Assembly: GCF_902167145.1 (NCBI RefSeq)
Contig: NC_050104.1
Location: forward strand, 110,867,849 to 110,931,848
Source: Zea mays
Taxonomy: Eukaryota; Streptophyta; Magnoliopsida; Poales; Poaceae
Reading direction: 5' to 3'
DNA: 64,000 nucleotides
Positions within the stretch are counted from its first letter, which is position 1. Every line of letters starts with the position of its first letter. The translations under genes and the position numbers were made by a program. The notes under the pieces are model-generated. The model saw nothing but the letters and a program-made list of their open reading frames with translations. It was not told the origin of the DNA and did not search any database. Below, piece after piece: positions 46,490 to 58,079 of the stretch.

Positions 46490-46919
46490 ACCATATTGAT
46501 ACAGACTATTATTGGTGAGGAAGCCTTTGTGGTACATGTAACCAAAATGCACACTGGCCAAAAGGGAGTTGTTGAATCATTTGATAAGGAGCCCCATTCT
46601 ACACATATAGGAAATCCACTAGCGCATTAAGAATGTCATTGAACTCAATATGATGTTTCACTAATGGTTGAAATAGAGCGATAGCAACATCATTGTTTTG
46701 CTGTTGAACATAGCCATTGGCGACTCACGCCAATAATGGCCTACTTGGGGCCATTAGACAATCCGCACCTTGCAGCATGGACGACATAGGGTCCCAAAAG
46801 CGAAACGTCATCGATGCATGAGGAATGGGGAAGAAGGAACTATAGGAATTAGTGTTTTCTCTCACCAAACAAAACGAAATGCCAAAAAACATAGTGCAGA
46901 CCAAGAGCAACCGAGACAA
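46490..46919 (-). pseudogene. Degenerate protein fragment, possibly LINE ORF1
   Basis: One minus-strand frame reads SFFPIPHASMTFRFWDPMSS, MAPSRPLLA, stop, VANGYVQQQNNDVAIALFQP, HHIEFNDILNALVDFLYV, stop, NGAPYQMIQQLPFGQCAFWL. The later part resembles the N-terminal region of grass LINE ORF1 proteins (..VQQCPFG.A). Two in-frame stops show decay. It could belong to the same LINE as the fragments at 24830 and 29430, split by later insertions. Confidence 0.35.
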
Positions 46920-47083
46920 AACTCACTAGAGGAGGAAAAGTGAGGCATCCCACACCATCTATTAGGTCATCTCCAGCAGACTCCTCTATCCCACCTCCTA
47001 TTCCACCCTCTATTTTAAACTCCACTCTGTTAACAGTGCAGTCTATAGTGTAAAATAATATTTTGCAAAACCACATGCATGTA

Positions 47084-48430
47084 GGGATGGCAGTGGGTAC
47101 GGTTATGGGTAAATAACCGCGGTTATTTACCCGTCGGGTACGAATATGGTGAGTTTTCGTATCCGCGGGTACGGGTATGGATACTATATAGTATCCGCGG
47201 GTAATAATTTCGTGGGTATGGATATAGGCTATCCATATCCGTCACCCGTTGGGCATATGACATGTGGACCCAGATCCTATTCTCCAATGATCCAATCCCA
47301 AGTGCCAGCTACCAGCCCCGTGGGCCGTGGGCCGTGAGCGGTGAAGACTGAAGAGGCTGGGAGCCTGGGACTGGGAGGGAGACCGGAGGCATCCAGCCAT
47401 TCGAGCGAGCAATAGGCCACCTCTCAATAGGTCCTAACCCTAGCCGGTAGCCGCCATTAGGGATCCCTAGCCGCCATCGCCAGGCTCGCTCATTCGCTCC
47501 ACCTCGCGGCCGTCCACCGCCAGGCGCCAGGCTCGCTCCACCGCTCGGCCGTCCACCGCCAGGCGCCCAAGCTCCAGTCTCCACTGCTCGACAGTCCAGG
47601 CGTCCACCGCTCTACGACTCGGCAGTCCAGGCGCCCAGGATCCACCGCTCGGCAGTCCAGGACTCCAGGCCGTCCACCGCCAGGCTCGCTCCACCGCCGC
47701 GCCCAGGCTCCACCGGCCCACCGCTCGACGGTCCACCGGTCCACCGCTCTACGGCTCTACGCGACCAGCCGACCACCGGTCCACCGCTTGGCCTCCAGCA
47801 GATCCCGGAAGCACCGACCAGGGTCCACACTCCACGGCGAGCAGAAGCAGACAGCACAAGCGCACAGCACAGGCGCGCGCACAACAGTGACGGCGAGCAG
47901 ACAGCACAGGCGCACAGCCTCTGCACATCCGCGGTCCGCGTCCGGCCATGCAGCCGCGCAGGTTAGTGCTTTTGCCATTGCATCATTTGTTTGCCCTTGC
48001 CTTGCACACAGTGACACAGCACACTTAATTATACAGATTGTGATGTATGACTGTAATTTCATTCCAAGAACATGTTTTATGATGTATTGTAGTGTCTTTG
48101 CTACTTCTACTACTTGCTATGGACTATGTCACTATGGTGAAATGTTGTTGTAAGCCTGGAATGTTATCTATTTATGTTGTTAGAATGTTGAAATTATTGT
48201 TTGAATGTTGAAATTATTTCTGGTACAATTGTATTGGAATGTTGCTGAAATTTTAGTGGGCGGGCGGGTAACGGATATCCATTGGATAACGGATACCCGG
48301 CGGGTACGGGTATGGATACAGATCCGTACCCACGAGCGTAAATGGGTATGAGTATGGGTTTGATTTTATCTTGTGGGTATGGATACGCGAACCATATATC
48401 CGCGTTCTACCCGCCCGATTGCCATCCCTA
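47084..48430. mobile_element. Non-autonomous hAT (Ac/Ds-superfamily) element
   Basis: 1347 bp with terminal inverted repeats tagggatggca / tgccatcccta and a perfect 8-bp target duplication, catgcatg, at 47076-47083 and 48431-48438. An 8-bp duplication plus TAGGGATG ends define the hAT superfamily. Subterminal regions carry many gggtacggg / ggatatccat-type motifs. The GC-rich centre (about 47440-47800) is a degenerate array of ccaccgccaggc-like units. At 47948 an ATG is followed by cagccgcgcag and a gttagt donor-like site, as if the leader exon of a lost transposase gene remains. No transposase domain is present. Confidence 0.9.
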
Positions 48431-48438
48431 CATGCATG

Positions 48439-49032
48439 CCCTGCTAGAGACAATCTTAGTAGATGCTTGAGGAGGGAATGGAGAATTGTCATCGTCTTGA
48501 ACTTCGACAACGTCATTTCTAGGCATGGATCCAAAGGATGGTAAGTGGGATAGGTAGACAGGAGCTAAGAAAATGAGTAAAATAATCAAAGACGGATACA
48601 AAATATCTCGGTTTAAGAGTATATTTAGGCCCACTTGGCAAACAAAGTTCTTTTTAGTTAACTCTAGTAGGTGTAGAGAAGGCATGACCAGCGACAGCGT
48701 TAGTAAGGGAGGGGTGGAACTTGCCAAATACATACCTCGCACATCCATGGCTCCAACAAGGGTTCGAATGGGCTAGAAAAACATGAGACGACCATGAGCT
48801 ACATCAGATGGACCTAGCTCAAGAATGACTTAAAAGCTAGGTTAAGGCAAAAAAAGTCGCATGGCCTATTTGGGAAATTAAGATGCTTGAAGAATGATTG
48901 ACGGATAGAATTAGGAAGAATTCAAAAGATGTGGGATCAGGCTATGACAAACAAAATTGAGGAATCTAAATCAGAACAACATTAGCATTAGAGTGGCATG
49001 CCCGATTTGATGTTGATTGCTTGAAATTTCTC
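48439..49032. other. Old intergenic DNA
   Basis: No gene or repeat boundary is recognised. The longest frames are about 106 codons (48428-48748, minus) with no recognisable domain. Confidence 0.35.
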
Positions 49033-49035
49033 TTA

Positions 49036-49394
49036 GGCCGCGTTTGGATCCTTGAAATTGCATTTTATTCTAATATATTTAGACACAGACCAATTAAGAT
49101 AATGTTGTTTTATATAAAATATATTTGTATATTACTATTTATCATATGGATGAGATATTTATATGCTACATTTCTACTATAGGGGAATGAGCTAAAGAAT
49201 ATGTTATAAGTTGCAGAGTAGAAACATAGACTAGTGATACATAAGATCAATTTTCACTCCTCATCCTATGAATTTGGGATAAGTTTATATCTAAACTTTG
49301 GAAGTGGTCGAATGTCAAATTCTAAACCAAATAACTTCCTCTATTAAGTAAATTTCAATTCTTTCGAAAAGAAGGGATCCAAACGAATGACCCC
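49036..49394 (+). mobile_element. Tourist-like MITE, copy 1
   Basis: 359 bp with imperfect inverted ends (ggccgcgtttggatcc / ggatccaaacgaatgacccc) and TTA on both sides (49033-49035, 49395-49397). AT-rich interior. Same family as the copies at 49499 (inverted) and 49863. Confidence 0.75.
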
Positions 49395-49397
49395 TTA

Positions 49398-49495
49398 GGG
49401 CTGGTATGGTGATAAAGGGGTTGAAGGGGAAATGAACAAAATTTTCCCTCAATCCCCTTCAATCCCCGTCAATTCTTTGGTCACTAAATCAGTCC
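49398..49495. mobile_element. Small MITE between two larger copies
   Basis: 98 bp with ends gggctggtatggtgat / tcactaaatcagtcc, which are partial inverted repeats, flanked by TTA on both sides (49395-49397, 49496-49498). The middle (ggggttgaagggg ... ccccttcaatcccc) folds into a hairpin. Confidence 0.6.
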
Positions 49496-49498
49496 TTA

Positions 49499-49860
49499 GG
49501 TCGTTTGAATCCGTTTATTTTGGAGCAATTGTAATTTACTTAACATAGTAGATTATTTCTCTTAGAATTTAGCATTCCACCACTTTACAAAATTAAGTTA
49601 TAAGCTTATTTCAAATTCATAGGGTGAGGGATGTAAATTGATTTTATATATCATCAGACCATGTTTCTATTATGCAATTTATGACACACTATTTGGCTTG
49701 CTCCGCTATATAGTAGAAATATAGCACATAAATATCTCTATCATATGGTCGACAATAGTATACAAATATATTCCACATAAAACTATATCAGCTTAAATGA
49801 TGTGTGCATAAATTATAATTATTTGAATGGAATTCAATTCCAAATGACCGAAACGAGACC
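49499..49860 (-). mobile_element. Tourist-like MITE, copy 2 (inverted)
   Basis: 362 bp matching the reverse complement of copy 1 over most of its length (for example tagtagaaatatagcacataaatatctc). Flanks are TTA on the left and TTG on the right. Confidence 0.7.
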
Positions 49861-49862
49861 TT

Positions 49863-50614
49863 GGATCTGTTTATTATAGAGGAATTAGAATCTACTCAAT
49901 AGAGTAGTCTATTTAGCATGGAATCTGACATTCCAACACTTTTTAAAGTTTTAATATAAGTCTATCTTAAATTTATATGGTGGAGGATGAAATTTAATTT
50001 CATGTATAATATGACTACATTCCTACTCGACAACTTATGACATGTTTTTTGGCTTACTACCGTATAGTAGAAATGTAACACAAATATTTTGTAATTTCAT
50101 TATAATAATAGTAATTTAGACATATATCAATTAAGCTAATTCGGTTTTATGAAAAATATATATGTATACTATCAAGATGCCGAAGATATTTATATGCTAT
50201 ATTTTTACTATAGAGGAGTGAGTTGAATAACGTCATGTAATGTATTTGGTTGGATGTATATGGTGGGATAGGAGGGGACGACCACAATTTATGTAGTGTT
50301 TGGATGAGAGTCACGTAGGGGCGAGGTAAACATCAAAGTAGTTTTTGTGGCGGCGTGATCCCAAAAAATCGAAAGGACGGTGTCGCCCCCGCTCTATCCC
50401 GCTTTGATCTCAAACCAAACAACACATCATAAGTTACAGAGTAGAAACAAATTCTACTAATACACAAAATAATTTCTTATATCAACTCCATGGATTTGAG
50501 ATACACTTATATCTAAACTTTGGAAAATGACGGAATGTCAAATTTCAAGATAAAATAGGTTACTTTATTAAGTGAATTTCAATTCATCTAAAATGAAGAG
50601 ATCCAAATGCCCTG
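49863..50614. mobile_element. Head-to-head composite of the same MITE family with a nested MITE
   Basis: Positions 49863 to about 50093 match the inverted orientation; about 50094-50614 matches the forward orientation of copy 1. The two arms could pair as a long imperfect hairpin. The forward arm is split by an insertion of about 190 bp at roughly 50237-50430, with ends tgtatttggttgga / caaaccaaacaaca that look like imperfect inverted repeats. TTA follows at 50615-50617. Confidence 0.6.
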
Positions 50615-50617
50615 TTA

Positions 50618-51013
50618 GTTTAATTGATCTCTGCGCCACAAGTTAAAGAAATTTTGAAGGTCACATCTTTTCAATTCATAGCTTGTGTACTCCATGAAGA
50701 ACGATGGCAGCGGATTGCTCGCAAATGGCAGGCATGCATGCTGATTGAATGCAGACAAGGAGAGACAACAAAAAGAAATAGGCAAGTGTTCTTCCAAATG
50801 ATTGGGCATTGCACATACAGTTGTCCCGAAGGACTCAGTTGCTTCACATTATTCACCTTTGGCCCCGCCCCGGACCCCCTTCTCCCGAAAGCCAGGTCAT
50901 CAGATGCCTCTCCTCCCCTAATTGTTTGTCTCCCAGCTTAAATAAGCATCTGCTGAGTTTCCGATAAAAATTCTGAACTCTAAACCCTCTCTCTTCTTCC
51001 CAGGACGTTCCGC
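50618..51013 (-). other. Probable 3' UTR and downstream flank of the UBC22-like gene
   Basis: About 400 bp between the MITE cluster and the stop codon of the minus-strand gene. No convincing coding frame. The exact polyadenylation site is not determined. Confidence 0.5.
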
Positions 51014-52552
51014 CTATAATCTCTTCAAGCTCTTCTTCCGCGCATCCAGCCTTTTCTTATCCACAGGAACTTTGGAAGCCATTGGGCCATCCTTCTTTCG
51101 TGCCGCCGCAGCTCCTACAGCAGGATCAGAAACAGTGGGGTTCTGATCCTGCAAACTCGTACCAAATGCTCTGGATGCACTGGAGGTAGATACCGCCGGT
51201 GGCATCGATGGTGTGTTCTTGCTAGAGGCAGTACTTGACTTGTCGACATTCAGAGCTGTGGTTGACTCAGATATAGCTCCGGTCTTGGACGTATTCTTAG
51301 GTTTAAGGGCATGGATGCCAGTGTATAACCTGCATTATGGAGCACAATGGAACCATCAGCAACATACCTATAAAACAATTATGATCTGCTTTGTCAAATA
51401 ATTGCTGAGTATTTCTGGCAATAAATAATGACCAAAAAGAGGATATCTCTGAGCAATCCAAGTCACTAATGTAAGTCCAAGGGCTGACCTTGCATGTCGT
51501 GCATATTCCTCATAATTTTCAAGTAACATCTTCCCAGCTTGTTCATTAAGTGCAGATTCAGGAAATGGTTCAATCAGAAGGCATCTCACAACCTACAAGG
51601 CATGCCAACAAACAACTCAATATGTTTCGACCATGTTGGACAGCAACTGCAACATACAAAGAAATTTTGCAGTACTATGTAATTGTTTACAAAGAAATTT
51701 TGCAGTACTACGAATAAAACAATGGACTGCTTTATGTGTGACCAACACCAATCTTACCAGAAGAACATGTCTTAATCCAAGGCCAGGATTCCAATCCTTC
51801 TTCAGTGTGTTTACACATATCTCACCACTAGTAGCTATGTTAGGATGGAAAATTTTAGTCAAGAAGAACCCTGCAAATCAAAGGAAGGACGAAGAGTCAA
51901 CAGAATTTTGACTGAAGGCTTCACTTCAACAAAGGAGAATTTTGGAAATCTCAGAAGATACCTTTTGGGGGAGATTGAGGGAAATCGCGTGACAATAATA
52001 GCTTCATCCTGAATACTCCGTTCTCATATGGAGTTCCAGCTGCACCATGTCCAGATTAAAATTTTAAGACGTACTATTAGGAAGTAGTGAAAAAGGAAAC
52101 TATTAACAATTCATGTTCATATCATATATGCACTCCCAGAAGGAAAAGGCTCAAATGATGCATGAGAAAGAAGAAAGTCATGGAATGGCAAAAGACACCA
52201 GCGTATGCAAAAGTAGGTACACTACATAAGGCACGCAAATTTAATAGAGGAAGGCCAAAAATATTTGCACAGTAAACCAAAGCATCATGATAGAATATTA
52301 CCAGGGCCTTCAATGTCAGCAAAAATAGTAGTGAAGTCATCATCATTGACAATCACATTAATCCCTTCTGGAGGTGACTCATCAAGGTTCTTCAGTTCTT
52401 TAGCCAATTGCTTGATGACATTTGGCGGGAGGTTCTCATTAGTTGCCTTCAGTGTCACAGACAATTCATGTCATACACTACTGGTGAGTTGTAATGGATC
52501 TCTTTCACAGCACAGAAAATCCTAAAAAATGATAATTTGAAACGCTCACCAT
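51014..52552 (-). CDS. UBC22: Ubiquitin-conjugating enzyme E2, UBC22/UBE2S type
   Basis: Host gene with coding exons, in order, 52552-52550, 52446-52302, 52039-51962, 51870-51758, 51592-51489 and 51329-51014 (759 nt, 252 residues). All introns are GT-AG. The start ATG is the last three bases of its exon (ccATG|gtgagc), followed by [20 protein letters not shown]. The UBC fold spans about 10-155: [13 protein letters not shown] near 51-63, HPN at 84-86 and catalytic Cys94 in [14 protein letters not shown]. The tail is Ser/Thr/Ala-rich and then basic, ending KKSLKRL. In animals UBE2S extends K11-linked ubiquitin chains on APC/C substrates, and its C-terminal Leu-Arg tail binds the APC/C; Arabidopsis UBC22 is the plant relative. 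Conserved motifs, splice sites and frame suggest a working gene. Confidence 0.93.
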
Positions 52553-52663
52553 GGAAGCAATGGTAGCAGACAGTTTCACCCCCGCCTTATTACTTCAATT
52601 AGAACTAGTGTTGTACCACAATATCACTCCTTGCAGTTGCCAACTCCGTGGCACCGTAAGAAC
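52550..52663 (-). other. Second exon of the UBC22-like gene (5' UTR plus ATG)
   Basis: Bounded by a tctgtag acceptor (exon starts at 52663) and the gtgagc donor at 52549. Only the last three bases are coding. The acceptor choice is a prediction. Confidence 0.6.
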
Positions 52664-54852
52664 CTACAGAAACCATTATACCAGCATTTCAAGTATGGCA
52701 CTTAACTGAGGTAAGCACAACACCTATGTAATTAAAATTTCTTTGATCCACACAAGCCCAAGTTAATACCTAAACAACCAAGGACAAAAGAAGAAAATTC
52801 TGCAAAATTGGACTCCCTGTAGATAATTCTTGGGTTTTTATGAGGAAAAAAGGCTCCATATATTGGGACTCCCTCACCCCAGCCTTTCTTGGTCACCAGA
52901 GCTGGAGAGCCACAATGCTCCCAATCCAGCGCTGCCATGTCCAAATAGCGCACATATTGCAATTTCTCATCGTTTCCCCCGCATGTTGCTCACACTTCTT
53001 CCTATCTCCTAAGCGCGCTGAGCTTTTGCAGAAGTTCTACAATGGCACCACACTCGCACGCTCCGAAACCCTAAACCGTAAACCGAAACGACCGTTGCGC
53101 CCACCCCAACCTAATTTCCCACTGGCAGCTATGGCTTGCCAGTGGGACTGAATTCTGTCATGGAGATCAAGTCCCCTTGCGTGGATGGATTCCAGCCATC
53201 GAGAATGACTCCTCCCCTAGGCTGAAAGTAGCACAGTCTGAAACAGAAACTGAAAGCAACCTAATAAGCCCTGAAACGCTCCTTATTGATTAAGCAAACT
53301 AGCAGGCTATCACAGCTCAGTTATACAAGAATTCAGTTGCTACAAATACTGGCCATGATTAGGCGATTCCAGATTTTAAAATTTAATAATATGTATTTGT
53401 TGTACTTCTTGAGTGCCATTAGACAGATAATGATGTTTGCTGTACTGATCCTATTAGTTTGGATTTAATGAAATTTGTGTGCAAACTACACCATTGCTTC
53501 CTGTAGCACTTTTGAAATGTCAGTTTTCAGAGCAGCAACAACTCTGCTGCAACATGTTTCAGAACTTCAGTTCAGAGATTCAGCCAGGGTTCATCTTTTC
53601 AGTTTTATTTGTGAATATCACCAAAGTGTTGCTACCTAAAGTCCTGAATTGAGTTCTTCCAGGGATTGTCTATATGAATGAACTGTAATAGAAGTAGAAT
53701 TACTTGTGGAAATTTTTGTTGCCTGAAAGAGAGCTTAAAATCATGCCAACACTAAATGAAGGAACCTAGTGATTGTACATGCGCAGAGCAGTCACACTCT
53801 TCAAATAATGTACTTCTCAAAACATTACTGCCAAACTAAATAATGAACTGTGAACAAAGTACATAGAAACTGTTTTCAAGTATGAGAACAATAGTTATGA
53901 AATAATGTATTCTATGCGATGGGTAACTGGTGTCCACGGTGGCTGAAGGCAAGAATGACACAGGAACCATCCCTACAAAATAGTACCATGGCACTTCTAA
54001 AAGATGGAGAATGGAATAAATTGTGGATTTTCTGTGGGAGGGTCTTTGTTTGGTAGACCATTTTTTTAGAGAAACTAAAAATCATGGTTTTGGGGTATCT
54101 CCATTGAAGTTGCTCTTATGTTCCACAATAGTAATTCAATGCGGCTGAGAAATGAAAAGGCGCATTCAGTTACAGCTGCAAGCAGCCATTACTGCCTCAT
54201 ATCCACATCTTCAATAAATTGCCCCCCAACGAAGCATTTTGTCAAGAACGTGCAATGGAAAGTTTGGCCCTAGATACAATACACTCCTAATCACATGCTA
54301 CCACAATTATGTTAATCTAGTAATGAGCCACTTCCACAAGCCAACGTGGTGAATAATACCATGACCATAACAAGATGAGACACTACTATGCGCACTAAAA
54401 AGCGCAAGTGTCCCCTCATTCTTTACATCCAGAAGCGAGGAGTGGGCACATGCACCAGCCTGAGCCACACAAACCCTTGCCTGGCCATCTAGGTTCCGCA
54501 GTGTGCTGGAACATGGGACTATCTAGGAATTCAGAAATGTTTCTGCCCGGAAATTAGGTTTGAGGAAATGCGAGACCAATCGATCGACCAAACAATCAAC
54601 GCTCATTTACAGTAGCGAAACACCGTGCGGTTGGATCTGAAACCGGCTGGACATTCGCTCTACGCTGAGCTTGAGAAATCGACCGGTCGCCAACTCCGCC
54701 CTGGTCCCAGGAGGCCGCTCGCTCGCGGTCGCGCGTGGCCTCTACCGGACCTCACCCCGGAGGGCCCTGGCAGGGGACGAGGCCCACACACTACGATGGC
54801 AAAGATTGATGGAAAAAGAAGTAGTGAGGACGACTGCAGGCGGGGCGCTTAC
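52664..54852 (-). other. Long 5'-UTR intron of the UBC22-like gene
   Basis: About 2.2 kb between the predicted leader exon donor (gtaagc at 54852) and the acceptor before 52663. It contains aaaccctaaac (telobox-like) near 53079 and a perfect 10-bp inverted repeat cccactggca / tgccagtggg at 53118-53146. No gene is recognised inside. Long leader introns are common in plant housekeeping genes and often raise expression. Confidence 0.6.
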
Positions 54853-55150
54853 CTCAGGCGATGGGCGGACCGGCAGGAGAGCGGGCGAACAAGAAACTGA
54901 GACGTGCGGCGGCAGGGAAGTCTAGGGCGACGAGATGGGACTGCTTCCAGGCTGCCACCGCTGCTGCCGCCGCTTGAGTGGTGCTCGGACGGGGGAGGAA
55001 GCGGAACCCTAGGCGGGGAGGGAGGAGGATTTCAATTTGGGAGGTGAGGAGGACAAGAGGCGGCCGGAAGGGAAGGAAGGGGAGGGGAGGAAGTAGTTGC
55101 GAGCTTTGATGAGAACCAACTGCTGTCTGAAAGCGGAGCGGTGCATGATA
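54853..55150 (-). other. Leader exon (5' UTR) of the UBC22-like gene
   Basis: GC-rich minus-strand segment rich in cctcc/ccgcc, ending GCCTGAG before a gtaagc donor. The transcription start is not fixed; around 55100-55150 is likely because the CT-rich leader composition begins there. The open frame of 149 codons through here (54854-55303) reflects GC content, not a protein. Confidence 0.5.
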
Positions 55151-56850
55151 GGGACGAGAGATCCGACCGTTGAGTCCGGGCGGGCCCCAGACCCGGTGCG
55201 GCGCGGATGGCGCAGGCCCACGTGGGCGCCCGTGCACCGACGCGCCTGCCGTTTGGGTTTGGTACTTTGCGTCGTAGCCGTTGGGGAACGAATCTGCGTT
55301 CACTTGTCCGTCGTGGGGGGCCTCGCAAGTCGCAAGGCCTGCAAAATTGAAATGACGAAGAGCGATCTAGCGCTGACCCTGACCGTAGCCTGAATTTTTC
55401 TTTTTTTCTGAATGAAAGAGGGAATCTGAACCTATGATATTAGAAACTCCTAAAATTTTATCCTATATTTTTATAGCCCTGTCTAGCGCATAGTGAATAT
55501 AAGAAAAAAAATCTCTAATCATCTATGTACAGTTTTCCTGCTTTAGCATGTCGTGGCTTTAATTTTGTTGCAATTATCTAGGAAAGTAAAAGAGATACAG
55601 AAACAGTAAAATGAGTTTTTATTGTTCTCTAGATAATTTTGAAGGACCTCTACAATCATTGCAAAGAATAAATGTCAACAATTGTATTCTTTCGTCATAT
55701 GATTCTCTAGACTTGAACTAATTGATGGAATTTTATGTGCCATTTTTTATGCATCATCATATCCCAAAATGATTGCATCTGGGTATTTCGATGTCCCAAT
55801 GTCAGTAATTGAGTGCACTGTTGATATGGGATGTGAAAGTTGAACCTCCATAGGGTTGAGTTGCATTTACTGGGTTAGAAGATTTTGTTCTTCTATTTTC
55901 TTTGCTAGATAGAAGCTGCATCCGTGGAAATAATTGTATTTCTCTCCCTCTTACTTGTGACTTGAGTAGTTTTATTTGATACCTCTGCTCTTTTCGACAC
56001 ATTTCTCGTGAAATTGTAGGATTTTGTAACAGCCTTATAATTAGTAAATGCATATGACATGTTGTTTGTAGTGTGTTGCAAATTAATGAGTTTCTGAACT
56101 TGAAGTTCCGTTTCTAGAGTATGTGGATCAGGGATGGAGATGTCTGTAGCATCCCAATTGATTCCCTAGCAATTTTTGTGGTTTTGAGTTCTCCCGTTAA
56201 TGCTAACGAACAGATCTTCATTGAAGATACAATATACACACCAAATCATGAGTAGGTCTCCCTATGAGGGACTCTAATGATTTTATGATAGATAGATATT
56301 AATATCCCAAAATTTTCCCCAATTCGCAAGAAGGGACCATAATTGTACGATGTATTGAGATCTGTACGTTTGTAATGAAACTAAACTTTCATAGATGGAA
56401 AATATTGGGTGGATTTTCATGTACTAGTTGTAATAGGGAGGTTGCATGATATGCAATTGGATGTAATCAAATCAAGTCAACATTGTGTAAGACAGTGTGA
56501 CCCCAACATATGGTCAACCTCCCCCTAATCCTTGTTGAAGCCACAAGGGCTAACCTCTCAGACAGGTAACACCAAGGATAACCATGAGGCTTCTCCTCGT
56601 GCAATTGGTGCTCCAATTATGGTGTAAGTGCAATCAACCTCTTGATGATTTTGCTGATAGAATGACAAAACAAATAAAGCTTCTAATAAGTATGCTTCAA
56701 GTATGTACTCAGTTATCGTAAGATCCAATGAAGTACACGAGATCATATTGAATAAAACTTGGAGCATGTAATTCAATAGAATCATGCAGTTCTTTCAATA
56801 GAGATTCATTTACCCTACGTGGTTCCAAGCGATCAAGACTTTATTTTTAA
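55151..56850. other. UBC22 promoter region and AT-rich intergenic DNA
   Basis: 55151-55390 is a GC-rich stretch that probably holds the promoter. Beyond it the DNA is AT-rich and no gene is recognised. A cctccccctaatcc run at about 56518-56531 looks like a reversed polypurine tract, perhaps from an old retroelement. Confidence 0.4.
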
Positions 56851-56879
56851 TTTCATTTGAGTCATAGGAATCGCCATGT

Positions 56880-58079
56880 TTCTTAGAGGAATTCGCAAAG
56901 AGGTAACAATGTTTGCAATTTGCTTAAAAATCTCTACTTCAAAATCTATTTTTGAAACTTGGTCTTTGGACCGTGATGTGCAAAGTTCAACCTTCTAGAG
57001 TTCGCTGGTTTGAGATGCTCTCTAGAAAATATTGTTTCAACCATCCCCTAGGGGCGGTTCCCGAGATTGGTCGAGAGATATCTCTAGAAAATACCGATTG
57101 AACCGGCCCTCAGGGTCGGTTCAACTAGGATTTTGCTAGGTTGCGCTCTGGTAAAAATTGGCTAAACTAGCCTCTAGGGGTGGTTCAACCAGGGTTAGGG
57201 TGGTTGAGGTGCCGGTTCAACTAGGAGTTGAACCGAGATCACCTTTGGAAAATACTGGTTCAATAAGGTTTTCTATGTGGTTCAACTACACTTTGCGCAT
57301 AAATTTTCAAATGTCAGATCTATGGAGAGCCCCACATATATAGCCCTCATCTCTCTCTCTCTCCGCACTTACGCCATTTACTGTTGACCTAACTCGAGAC
57401 AAAGGCATTCACTCCTCTCTCTCTCACCCTCACACCCCAACTCTCATCCACTCAAGTTGAATTGAGGATCCCTTGGTGTGAAGTTGAGTTTGTTGGTCTT
57501 GAGCATTGATTTCACTCCCCTCTCTCTCCCTTTCTCTAGCTTAAGCTCTTTGCAAACATCAATTTGGGTGGATTTGTTGTCCTTGGAACTATGTGCTCCT
57601 AGACGGTTTGAAATCGCTTGAGAATCTCCAAAGTTGTGGACGACCTCAAGAACTTTGTATATTACCTGCTCTCTGAGCATACTTGAGTAAGAAATTATGC
57701 CTTGACCTTTGTAGTCGGACAAGGGAGGATTAGGGTTGGAAAAAACCTGGCCTTTTGTAGGCTACTCAACAAGGAAGTAGGGCACATTTGTGGCATAACT
57801 TTGTGTGTGTGGATCTTGTGGAGTCACTTCACTCATATCCACTAACTTTATGCCTCGATTATCTTAAGAATATGTTCAATTGAAGCTTCTGTCATCAATC
57901 TTGGTGTTAGACTAGAATTTAGTGGCAACTTTGCAGTTGAACCGGTTCAAAGTGGTTCAAGTGCCCCTAGTAGTTGTTGAACTGGCCCGCAATGGTTGAA
58001 CTAGTATTCTCACTCTGTTTTGAAGTTTTTTATTGAAAATTTTAGGTTTAGCCTATTCACCCCCTCTAGGCTACTTTCA
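56880..58079 (+). repeat. Degenerate Sirevirus-like LTR
   Basis: Contains repeated ggttcaac / gttgaacc and gaaccggttc palindromic motifs, a TATA box (catatatagccctc, about 57333-57346), a ct-rich leader (57350-57430) and, near the end, gcctattcaccccctctagg, matching Sirevirus LTR ends. The 5' boundary is approximate. No partner LTR is in the window. Confidence 0.55.

Noticed and set aside
47467..47949. Trp/Arg/Gly-rich minus frames of up to 104 codons in the hAT element
   Set aside because: Translations of the degenerate ccaccgccaggc array; repetitive and without a start context.
53070..53095. Telomere-like aaaccctaaac motif
   Set aside because: A single short match, better read as a telobox-like promoter/intron motif than as telomeric repeat.
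54854..55303. 149-codon minus frame upstream of the UBC22-like gene
   Set aside because: Coincides with the CT- and GC-rich leader exon; composition explains it and the real start is after the leader intron.
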